Of a stretch of DNA of 64,000 nucleotides, positions 32,803 to 43,916 are shown one piece after another (positions within the stretch are counted from its first letter, which is position 1; each line of letters starts with the position of its first letter). The stretch spans positions 1-64,000 of the forward strand of contig JAGVRJ010000004.1 in NCBI GenBank assembly GCA_019059635.1, read 5' to 3'. Source of the DNA: Proales similis. Taxonomy: Eukaryota > Rotifera > Eurotatoria > Ploima > Proalidae. Under the pieces are notes generated by a model. It did no database searches, was not told the origin of the DNA, and saw only the letters and a program-made list of their open reading frames with translations. The position numbers were made by a program, and so were the translations under genes.

Positions 32803-33348
32803 ATAAAAAATTCAAATTGCTCAATAAACGTTGAACCAGGACTTTCTTTAATTACATTCATTGGAGATAATTGGAAGTCAGATGGTTTTTGTACAAATGC
32901 GTAACAATTTGGTTAGGTTGTACATTTCAGACATCATATTTTTGTAGTCCGAATCAAACCATTCATCATTTAACAAAACCTTCGAGAAGGCTTCATTACC
33001 CAAAGTTTTAGGGGTCATGATGTCCTATATTTATCCATTTTTTTGATAATTTTTGTGAGGTAGCGTATATTCCGCATACGAATTATAAATTCGTTAATTT
33101 TAAACACAAATGACCTGAGTAGATGGAGCTAACTTTTAACATACTAAACGAGTAGATTTGAGAAGGGAAATTTGCACTCTAAGCTCGAAGTTTTTGAGCT
33201 TTTTAATTGAGTCCGACAAGCAAATAAGTAATTTTCAATCCAATCCAAGATCATTAAGACATGTGAACAAGCTCTGCTTATCTTTCAAGGTAGTCAGGGA
33301 CTTATAACAAGTACTGCTAAGGGCAAATCCCCAATTTTTACAGGTGTG
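32803..33348. other. Spacer upstream of the TMEM184-like gene
   Basis: No gene is supported. CCAATTTTTACAG (33331-33343) is a good 3' splice acceptor 5 nt before the next ATG and implies either a 5'UTR intron or trans-splicing. I find no matching upstream exon with certainty. Confidence 0.4.
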
Positions 33349-34860
<1,512 letters not shown>

Positions 34861-35453
34861 ATTATTTAATAACAGAATGTCAAATATTTAGCACGTCATC
34901 AGTCGAGTCAGAGGCTTTATTCAATAAATAAAAGATACTGGCCCCTGTTGGTCGAATGGAAAAAAATCTCATAAAAAAAAGAAAAAGCAAAATATAAAAA
35001 AGTTTCAATTCAATAGGTTATTGGTCACGTTTTATTAAGGCAACATACAGCTGCCAAGAAAATATACTTTTTGATGCTGACATGCGTCTAGCAACTTTAA
35101 CTTTATAAGACTTATGTAACAGATCGTTATCGTAATTTGATTTATATCTTTTATTATGTAAGAGCATAGTTCACTCCTACTTATCTAGCAAACCTCTTCA
35201 TTCCACTGCAAGTGTCCACCTTCTCATGTCTAGCGATAATGACGCGGCAATAAATGGTAAAATTTGTTCGTCGCATTTAGCTACTGATCATTCATAGAGT
35301 GAATGGCTTGCTGGCGATTTAATGCAAGGCTCATTTGCATTGCGCACATAAATACTTCGATATCGTTCTTAAATTTAGAAGCAAAGAAGAACCAGGCCTT
35401 TCAGTTAGCAAATATCGAGTTATTGCAATCGGGTTCCGCCTGACTACACTAAG
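34861..35453. promoter_or_regulatory. Spacer and probable LRRC58 promoter
   Basis: No gene is supported in this 593-bp stretch. It begins with the TMEM184-like 3'UTR (AATAAATAAA at about 34923). CTACACTAAG ends exactly at the LRRC58 ATG, another acceptor-like AG. Confidence 0.4.
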
Positions 35454-36587
35454 ATGAAGACTGAGCAACAAGATCTTATGGCTTCCACAGCAGCGGCCTC
35501 CAACTATGATTACTATGAATTTAGACGTTCTCGAAGCAATTCACCGAATAGCGAACCTGAAATTTTAGACCTCTCATACATGGATCTAGGTGACTGTGAT
35601 TCAAACCTAAATGCAGCAACACATAAAGAACAATATAGCCTACTGATGCTTAACAATAACCTACTTAAAAACGTCCCTCCAAGTATAAGATTATTTCAGA
35701 ACTTGATTACTCTAGATTTATCGAGCAATCAGCTAAGTCAACTAGGTGAAGAAATCTGCACTATCAAGTCATTAAAAACTCTTTTGGTTAAAGATAACCA
35801 TCTGGACGACTTTTCGCTCCCTAAAAATTTCTCTTCAATTAACAAGCTTGAAGTGATAAACTTGAGCGGAAATCATTTGACGCAATTTCCTTTTCAGCTG
35901 TTAGAAATGAGTAGCTTAAAGGAAATATACTTGGGCAGCAACCAAATAAGCGTATTACCAAGATTTTACAAGAAACTTGCTAATCTTGAGCTGCTTTATC
36001 TCGGTGGCAACGAATTGAGGCAATTACCTGAAGAAATCGGGCAAATGAAACGACTTTCTACTTTAAATCTAAGTTTCAACAAAATTCAATCGCTGCCTAA
36101 AAGCCTCTTAAGGCTGAAAAACTTGAAGCACCTGGCTCTGCATTCAAACAATCTTAGTACGTTACCTATTGAGTTGGTCAAGCTTAATTTGCAAGAATTG
36201 AGTCTTAGAAATAACCCATTGGTGAACAGATTTGCCCGAGAATACTCGTACAATGTACCTTCTCTGCTTGAATTAAGTGGTCGTGTAATCAAGATAAAAA
36301 ATGTTGAATATAGCAGTAAAGGGCTTCCACAGCAGCTTTTAAATTATCTCGACTCAGCCCAACAATGTTTAAATCCTCGCTGTAAAGGCGTGTACTTTAC
36401 TTCAAAAGTCGAGCATGTTAAGTTTGTTGACTTTTGCGGAAAGTATAGAGTTCCGTTTATGCAATATCTTTGTTCTTCCACTTGCAACGAGAAAATATCA
36501 AATCCGGCCGCTTGGCTCTCATCAGATTCATCAGATTGTGATGAGACCTTTGAAGACAAACTTTTAAGAAAGATTCTCATTGGTTAG
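35454..36587 (+). CDS. LRRC58: Leucine-rich repeat-containing protein 58
   Basis: Single exon, 377 residues. About nine leucine-rich repeats of the LPxxLxxLxxLxxLxLxxN type cover residues 40-265 (for example LYLGGNELRQLPEEIGQMK). The C-terminal module after them is the diagnostic part: LNYLDSAQQCLNPRCKGVYF, then KFVDFCGKYRVPFMQYLCSSTC, with a Ser/Asp-rich tail ending LLRKILIG. This module is shared with vertebrate LRRC58, described as a substrate-recognition partner of a cullin ligase that controls cysteine dioxygenase. The absence of introns contrasts with the intron-rich neighbours. Confidence 0.93.
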   Translation: MKTEQQDLMASTAAASNYDYYEFRRSRSNSPNSEPEILDLSYMDLGDCDSNLNAATHKEQYSLLMLNNNLLKNVPPSIRLFQNLITLDLSSNQLSQLGEEICTIKSLKTLLVKDNHLDDFSLPKNFSSINKLEVINLSGNHLTQFPFQLLEMSSLKEIYLGSNQISVLPRFYKKLANLELLYLGGNELRQLPEEIGQMKRLSTLNLSFNKIQSLPKSLLRLKNLKHLALHSNNLSTLPIELVKLNLQELSLRNNPLVNRFAREYSYNVPSLLELSGRVIKIKNVEYSSKGLPQQLLNYLDSAQQCLNPRCKGVYFTSKVEHVKFVDFCGKYRVPFMQYLCSSTCNEKISNPAAWLSSDSSDCDETFEDKLLRKILIG

Positions 36588-36909
36588 AAAAGGCTACCAA
36601 GAACCTCCAAAATGATGTCATATTGTTTTTGTTAAATTTAAAGATGAGAGATTTTTTGACAATAAATCGAATGTTGTTTTTAACCATCCATGAAAACGTC
36701 TTTTAAATAATTCGTTTTATTTAATTAACTGGTAGAAACTTAGATTTAGTCTCGTAGACGCTTTCCCACAATGTAGAGTCTAGAGGCTTACTTAGTTTTG
36801 AAATAATTATTCGGCCTCTATTTCATTATGTAGAGATCTATCAGAAATTTTAGGTTTAGGAAGAGCTTTCTTGCTTAGTTACTTATATTTTCATGAGAAA
36901 TCATATGAG
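36588..36909. other. Spacer between LRRC58 and FMO
   Basis: No gene is supported in 322 bp. GAAATTTTAGGTTTAG (36844-36859) is a weak acceptor-like site about 50 nt before the FMO ATG. Confidence 0.4.
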
Positions 36910-38484
36910 ATGAAAAGCTTGGCCATTATTGGAGCAGGCCCTTCTGGTCTTGTATCTGCGAAGTATGCATTACAAAACAATTTGAGACCAGTGGTATTTG
37001 AGCGCTCTAGTTGTATTGGAGGGCTATGGGCTTCAAACAAAGCAGAAACAGCAATTTGGAAAGGACTTACAACCAATATTTCAAGATTTACAATGATGTT
37101 TTCCGATTTTCCCTGGCCCGAATCAAGTCCAATGTTTCCTAGTGCCGACCAGGTTTATGAATATTTACAAAGTTATGCTTTAAGCTTTCAACTCTCAAGC
37201 TATTTACGCTTCGATTCTAATATTAAGAAAGTCTCATATACTAGTAATAGACTCTGGAACCTTGAATGGATGAATAGAAGTGGAAGAATATTTAATGAAA
37301 ATTTTGACTATCTTATTTTGGCCAGCGGATTACATACGACTCCATCGATTCCATTCAAAGCAGAGTCCAGGCCTTTTAAAGGACTTCAAATTCATAGTGC
37401 GGACTATCGACTTAAAGATGACCGGCTCGCTGGCAAGAAAATTATAGTCGTTGGTTGCTCAATAAGTGCCACTGATATAGCTGCTTCTCTTGTGGGGCAT
37501 GCAGAATCTATAACAAATATTTTTTCTCGGCCATACTTAATCGCTTCTCGTCTAGTTTCCTTGAGGGAAGCCGACGAAACCTATCAGATTTTACCCATAG
37601 ACTTAATGGTCAATCGTCGATCTTTAACTTACAGGAATTCAGACATAAACGCTGAAGAATTTAGGAATCGGAGAATTTTTTTTTTTAAGCAACTTTTTCA
37701 CAATCAATTGGAGGGCAATACAGTTCATCCTTCTCTTGAGGTTGACCTCGAAAAAGATGATATAATGATCGCAATATCGGATCGATACATTGATTATGCC
37801 AGAGAAAGAAGAATAGAACCAATAAAAGGAAGGATTGTAAAATTTGAACCTGATGGAGTTCACTTAAATGATGGATCATTTAAAAAAGCAGATGTCATTA
37901 TATATTGCACTGGTTATGATCTTCCAATGAAAGAATTGGATAGAAGCATTCTTGAAGCAATCCACTGGAACACTACCAAAAGAAAGCACATCATTCTTCC
38001 GTACAAATTCACCTTTGCCCCTGGATTTAATAATTTGGCTTTGGTTGGCCAGCTGGATGGGTTATTTTTCACAGGTTTCGAACTTCAAGCCCGCTGGGCA
38101 AGCGAATTATTCGCTGGGAAGCGGAAATTACCAAAACTAGAAGAAATGCTAGAGTCGATTGAGACGGCCGACAAATTAAGGGAAACGAAGCCTGTCGCTC
38201 AGTATCCTTATGGATCGCATACAAGTATGGCTGACAAGCTAGCCAGTGAAATCGAACTCTTACCTGATTTTAAAAACATGAAAAAAGTAAATCCGGAACT
38301 ATATGATATGCTTTGGAACAACTGCATGAACAGCAGCCACTACAACTTGAAAGAAAATCCCAAACAAGCTCTCAGAATTATTCACCAAATGGACAAACTT
38401 TGCACCCAAAAATATTCATTTTCTGGCCGATCGCTTCTTAAGTACGATGATATATCTGCAAAGTTTTATGAAAAGAACTCATAA
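36910..38484 (+). CDS. Flavin-containing monooxygenase
   Basis: Single exon, 524 residues from the ATG at 36910. The FAD-binding Rossmann motif GAGPSG is at residues 8-13, followed by ERSSCIGGLW. FSDFPWPE matches the conserved animal FMO segment FSDFPxPE. The NADPH-binding GCSISA is at about 182-187, and IIYCTGYD (motif xATGY) is at about 330. These enzymes oxygenate nucleophilic nitrogen or sulphur in xenobiotics and metabolites, usually on the ER membrane. The length agrees with animal FMOs, but I see no clear C-terminal membrane anchor. The subclass cannot be set. AATAAA lies about 15 bp after the stop. Confidence 0.93.
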   Translation: MKSLAIIGAGPSGLVSAKYALQNNLRPVVFERSSCIGGLWASNKAETAIWKGLTTNISRFTMMFSDFPWPESSPMFPSADQVYEYLQSYALSFQLSSYLRFDSNIKKVSYTSNRLWNLEWMNRSGRIFNENFDYLILASGLHTTPSIPFKAESRPFKGLQIHSADYRLKDDRLAGKKIIVVGCSISATDIAASLVGHAESITNIFSRPYLIASRLVSLREADETYQILPIDLMVNRRSLTYRNSDINAEEFRNRRIFFFKQLFHNQLEGNTVHPSLEVDLEKDDIMIAISDRYIDYARERRIEPIKGRIVKFEPDGVHLNDGSFKKADVIIYCTGYDLPMKELDRSILEAIHWNTTKRKHIILPYKFTFAPGFNNLALVGQLDGLFFTGFELQARWASELFAGKRKLPKLEEMLESIETADKLRETKPVAQYPYGSHTSMADKLASEIELLPDFKNMKKVNPELYDMLWNNCMNSSHYNLKENPKQALRIIHQMDKLCTQKYSFSGRSLLKYDDISAKFYEKNS

Positions 38485-38624
38485 ATTGTAAAAAGTTAAT
38501 AAATTGTAAAGTTATGAATATTCTTAAATCACAGGTTATTACTTATGACGGTAGAATTATGAATGCATAAAATTTTCTGGTCCAAGACGGTCAGATATTG
38601 AACGAGGCTTATTTTTTAAATTTT

Positions 38625-40384
38625 ATGAAAATGCTTGGTCTGGTGAGTTTTGCGAAGCGTCACAAAAAGAAACTCATAACACTTTTAATTTTAATCGGAG
38701 GTTAATTTCATCTGATAAATTACATTATAATTTGCTAATATTTTTCCCAGGAAGTTACTATGGATCTTGCTATGTGATTAGGAAATTTAAGGAGGCACTG
38801 CTTTTCCCACATGGCTTGGATCCAAAGCGATTGATGATAATGAAAAGACATGAGCACTTCGAAAGTGTTAGACGAACGTCAGATCTTGCCAGTAAAATAC
38901 TCCCCTCTTAATATTTAAGAAAATAATAAAGCTTTCTTTGGTTTAGCTAGAGAGCTTCTCAAACAACTTCGAATTAAAATCGATGAAATACTCAATACTC
39001 AAGAGCTTTTAGATCAGTTAAAACAAAAGTAACACTTTTTTGAATTGATATTCTTAAGCCTGAACTGATTTGCCACCAGGAATCCAAAGAAACTCGAAAT
39101 TTGGGACAAGTTGAGAGTCATAAGTGAGTATTTCACATAACTCAAAGATAATGGCTATAATAGCTTTGGCTAAGCATTTGCCAAGTGTCTAGCAAGCATA
39201 TATATGACCGCACTTCTGATACTACTGGTCAAAATTGAGCTTAATATGATCGGAGGCTACTTGTTTATCAATAATAGCCAGGCTGTAATCAATGTTTTAA
39301 ATATTCATTTCAAAATAAAAAATTAAACGTTTTCTTTACAAAATCTTAAGGAGCAATCTGATTCACAGACAACCAGCAAAAGACTCATCCCTGAAGTTCA
39401 ACAATCTTTCTTTGAAAATGTCGAAAGGTTTATTAGCGAAGGATTGAATAGCATCGTTGAAAAATTCATTTTAACAAGCGAACTCGTATTGAAAGAGTAA
39501 GTTATTTCTGGACGAACGATGGTTAAGTGTTTTACTCAATGAATCAATATATAAGTATTGGTCTAAAAGATTCAATATCTGTGGATAAATTTGAATCACT
39601 AATGCACAATGCGATGAAAAAAATCGACTCCAGTGACATATCAAATGAAAGCTATGTGCTTGTGCGAGACGGAAGCCTTGAAACAAGTTTTCGCATGAGT
39701 GACAGTGGAATAAGTATTTCGCTTCTTTCAGATTTTATTCAAACTTGGGAGGTATTGTTATTGATATTTTATTCAAACCAATTGTTTTCTGAATCCTAAT
39801 CGTCCTAAAACTACTTAAACCAAGACAACTGTGACTTATTCTGATGTAAGCGACGTTTCAATCGGTGAAATTAACATGGAGGCCCAAGACGTGTTAGGAA
39901 GGTAAAAAAAGAGAATTTGTCTTCAAATTTCATATTCTTAAATATTTGATTGTGAAACTATATTGTTAAGCTGCGACACAATTGAAATATTTAATCGAAT
40001 CAAGCGTACGCTCAGTGAGGATTTTCTAGAAAGAATCAATAAAGCAATGGTTCATCAAATTATAAATGCTCATTCGTAATTTTTATGTTTTTTTTAACGA
40101 TTTTAATTTTTTTTAAGTTTTAATTTTAAGACCCGAGCAGCCTACTAGTTCAATTTTAGTTAGTCTTCCCTTTGCAAAGCTTATTCCCATTTTAGAACAA
40201 ACTAGTTGCCAAGCCGAGACTTCTTTAAAAGTAATTTATAAATCTAAAAAGTCTAAACATCAAGACTAACAACTCTTTCCAGATTATCTTGAATGATCAT
40301 AAGCTGGTTCATTATGGTGCTAACATTTACGAGGCTTTCAGCCAATTCATCATGATGCCCGCTGATAAGAGCAATTTAATTTAA
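38625..40384 (+). CDS. PEX3: Peroxisomal biogenesis factor 3
   Basis: Eleven exons (38625-38700, 38751-38891, 38932-39028, 39080-39123, 39175-39284, 39351-39496, 39556-39751, 39825-39901, 39971-40075, 40131-40230, 40283-40384) encode 397 residues from the first ATG, or 395 from 38631. The start FAKRHKKKLITLLI is the basic segment plus membrane anchor of PEX3. HFESVRRTSD, KNPKKLEIWDKL, KIELNMIGGYLF, SLPFAKLIPIL and ANIYEAF all match the family in order. PEX3 sits in the peroxisome and ER membrane and docks PEX19, which delivers peroxisomal membrane proteins. The gene therefore argues for functional peroxisomes in this organism, unlike some reduced parasites that have lost PEX3. Its 3' end converges with NEDD1, with 162 bp between stops. 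Confidence 0.94.
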
Positions 40385-40546
40385 AATCAAACATAAAATT
40401 GCTACATTTACTGCAAATTCAGAATACAAAGATTTTGCGCAGCTTTCCGAGTCAATTCTTAAAAAAGTGTTTTTCCAAGTATTTCAAAATGCTATTGTTT
40501 TTGTGGGCGTCTTTTGGTCAAGAGTTTGCTTGAATATTTGTTCGAG

Positions 40547-42712
40547 TCAAAAATTCTTTTTCAATGCCTCATTCTCATATTTTAGTCGTGCTATTTCTTC
40601 CAATAGTGCTTGATTTATCGAGAACTCTTCAATTTTATTCTCGAATATTCTCTTAAATTTCATTAAGTGGGATCAACGATAGAGCATTGAATTTTACTCA
40701 CCTTCAGGTTAGAGAACTCTCTCAACATTTGAACTTTGAATTTGAAATTCTCGTTCAAGAGTTCATCTCTCAAATCATCAATCTCATCTTTAATGAAATC
40801 TTTTATCAGCTCGACAGATGGTGCTGTGTAATTCTTTTCTAGCATAGGTTTTGCATTTTCAATGCCTTTTTCATCCTGTTCTGGTACTGATGCTTGATAA
40901 GTTTCACTCATTGATACATCGTTATTTAAATCTGGTGGCCTGTACTCCTTTTGTGGATCATTTTCTATGAGTTGATCATTCAGAACTAGGACAGGATTTA
41001 TTCTGTTTCCATGATTCGGCGTGATTTGCATTGGAATCTTTTCATTTTGGAAAGAATTCGTATCCGCCACTTTGTTTGTTTGGTTAATTGGGGAGTAGAG
41101 ATCTTTAGAACATCATTTAGATTCGGAAATAGAATTAAGGTGATTAAATCTGGTTTCTAACCATTATTGACGATTGGAGAAGAAAAGTTCATTGCTTTAT
41201 AGGCGTATTTCGCTTTTTTAAGAATTGGGATTATCAATTAGAATATAAAGTAGAATCATATATCACTAACCATCTCTACCTACAACACTCTGAAAGAAAT
41301 TTGGCGTTGATTCTTTACTATTGTTTAAAGATGGAAGCTTTGAATTTGACACATTCGAAGACTTGATTCTATTTAATGATAGTTCGTTGATACTTTTTTC
41401 ATCGTTTACAGTCAACGGAAAATTTATCTTATTGGTGGAGCGGCTAGGTTCCGGAGAATAAAACTCATATTCATTCGCTTTAAATTAGACACATGACTCT
41501 TAATTCAAATAATATTAAATTCATTTTCTTACACAAGTTGATTGAATTTTTTCCCAAATCACAATGAGAACCAATATTTGAGCTAAGCGAAGTTGATTTC
41601 TTTAAAAACGGGCGCTCTGGATCTGAAGAGCTCAATGATACACAAGAAGAAGATCCTGAATAAGAAGGTAAAGCACTATCCTCTAGATTTTTGATGCTTG
41701 AAAATTTAAGACAAAATGTTGCAGTTCGATGAGCTTTTATAGAACTAATAGGTTTGTCCATCTGAGCTCGCAAGTCATGCAGATGAATTTCTCCTTTGAG
41801 ATTGCCTATCGCTGCAACGTAGCCGTTCTGGTGCAAATCAAGCGAAGTAATTGCGTGTCCTAAACTCACTGTCTGTATGGCTGATTTTGACTGAGTATCG
41901 TAGAGACAAAGCTTTCCATCAAGTCCACCACTGAGCATGAGCATTTGGCTAACAGGGCTTAGGACCACACTGGTACAGGCTAGATTGTGGCATTTAAATA
42001 CACAACTTGGCTTTGAATTATTTGTATCCCACAGGAGAACAGATCCGTCGTCGTAGGCGGCCGCTAGATTTGCCGATCCAAATGATGAATACTGAAGTGA
42101 TATTGGCGCTCTCTTTGTCTCTGAATTTGCATAGTTCAGGACAACATCAGATGGCCGAGAGATGACTGTGTTTAGAATCGATATTGAGCCGTTTTCGTGT
42201 CCTGCAGCAATAAATCTTCCCCTTTTGCAGAGACTGATGGCCATCACAGAGGAAGATGACATCTTAAACGACTTTCTTTTCGATTCTATCATCCTTGCGT
42301 TTAAAACTTCAACATGTCCTGTCGACTTTCCAACGGCCAGAATTTCATCGGATCTATCGTAGCAACTACATGTCGAGCTAGTCTTAAAAGGGTTTGAAAC
42401 ATGGAAAGAGAGTCTGGAAGACAAATGTAAAAGTACCGATTCTGTAACTAATCTCTGTGAGCCTTTGAACAAATCTAAGATAACGATCGAGTCACGGTCA
42501 ACGATAGCAGCAAGTTCTCGGCCTAATTTTTAGAAAATGATGATATATTGTATTATACTCTTATACTTTTAGCTCCAATTACCATTAGGTCGTATACTGA
42601 ACTGATGCAGCTTTGATTTTGCATTGGAAAGGTTTTGAATGCTATATTCCTGTATTTGGCTCAGATCGTCTGAGTTCCATAGCTTGATTTCATTGCCGGA
42701 TGAAACAAGCAT
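40547..42712 (-). CDS. NEDD1: NEDD1, WD-repeat gamma-tubulin targeting protein
   Basis: Six exons (42712-42583, 42522-41533, 41477-41280, 41194-41162, 41102-40702, 40651-40547) encode 618 residues. The N-terminal half is a WD40 propeller: SSGNEIKLWNSDDL at the start, later LLWDTNN, LYDTQSKSAIQT, HDLRAQMDKPISSIKAH. Ser-rich linkers follow. The C terminus EEIARLKYENEALKKNF with QALLEEI matches the helical end of NEDD1 that binds gamma-tubulin complexes. The protein recruits the gamma-tubulin ring complex to centrosomes and spindles. One internal exon is only 33 nt. The gene starts 237 bp from NAA10 in the opposite direction. Confidence 0.92.
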
Positions 42713-42949
42713 TTCAGATTATGGATGGACAGCCAATCAAGTGGATGAAAATCTAATTGACCATCAAACTTTTCTTTGGCTCAATTTTGATCTCAAGTCA
42801 CGTATAATCAACTTCAAGTCAATCTAAATATGCTTGGCCTCTAATGTATGCCTTTTCGACTTTTCATGCACATTGATTTGCTCTTTAGATTTTGGCAAAC
42901 GTGAATTCATTCTAGTATTTCTTTGAAAATCTTCGGATTTCCCTTGAAA
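42713..42949. promoter_or_regulatory. Divergent promoter shared by NEDD1 and NAA10
   Basis: Only 237 bp separate the two start codons, which point away from each other. Both 5'UTRs and both promoters must fit here, so a bidirectional promoter is likely. I see no motif strong enough to name. Confidence 0.6.
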
Positions 42950-43824
42950 ATGCACATCCGTAATGCTCAGGTAGCTGATATTAGATTTATGCTTCGATTG
43001 AATCATGCAAACATCGACTCAAACATTATATTTTAATTAGCCAGAAGACTTGATTAATATGCAGAATTGTAACTTGCTCTGGTAAGACGGTCGAATATAA
43101 TAGTAGGCAACTAATCTAAAACTGAATTTAGCTTGCCTGAAAACTATCAGATGAAATATTATATGTACCATGGTCTATCTTGGCCTCAGCTCTCATATGT
43201 AGCAATAGATGAGAGCGGAAAGATCGCTGGTTATGTACTAGCTAAGATGTAGATTTCTTTTTCCAGTTACTTAGCGGGTATAGAAATCTAATAGGCGGAA
43301 ATTTTACAGGGAAGATGACAGCTCAGAGGATAAAACACCCCATGGTCACATAACTTCATTGGTTAACAAACTTTTGAACGTTTTATTTTCTAATAACGCT
43401 AAAAATACTTCAGGCAGTGAAAAGAACTCATCGTCGATTGGGAATAGCTCAGAAACTAATGGAGCAAGCCTCTCGTGCAATGGTTGAGAACTTTGATGCT
43501 CATTACGTATCATTGCATGTTCGAGTAAGCAATAGAGCTGCATTGCATTTATACCAAAATACGCTCAAGTTCTCGTAAGTTTCAAACTGATTCTCTTTAC
43601 CGATGACACTACTCACCATTGCCGATAAATCTAACCAATTAAGAATTGTGGACGTTGAGCAACGATACTATGCTGACGGAGAAGATGCGTATGCTATGAA
43701 GCGCGACCTGGGTCACTTAAGAGAAAAGGTAAAATATCGAAACATTCGGGATATTAAAAACGCTTTAAATGGCCGTTTATAGTTCGGAACCAGCAAAAAC
43801 GAGAAAACCAGTCAAGTGGACTAG
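42950..43824 (+). CDS. NAA10: N-alpha-acetyltransferase 10, catalytic subunit of NatA
   Basis: Seven exons (42950-42970, 43041-43081, 43132-43248, 43310-43361, 43414-43574, 43644-43728, 43783-43824) encode 172 residues. [37 protein letters not shown] and VLAKMEDD match NAA10 almost residue for residue. [10 protein letters not shown] is the acetyl-CoA motif (RxxGxA), and [15 protein letters not shown] closes the GNAT fold. With NAA15 it acetylates nascent N termini on ribosomes. The human protein has about 235 residues with a long acidic, Ser-rich tail; here the protein stops about 20 residues after the fold. The first coding exon is only 21 nt. Confidence 0.97.
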
Positions 43825-43916
43825 AAATTTATTAAACAGGGTGATTTTTGAAAATTAAAATGGGTCTTAAATAAACATGATCGAATTAGCTTTTAATTTT
43901 TTTAAAGAGATTATCT

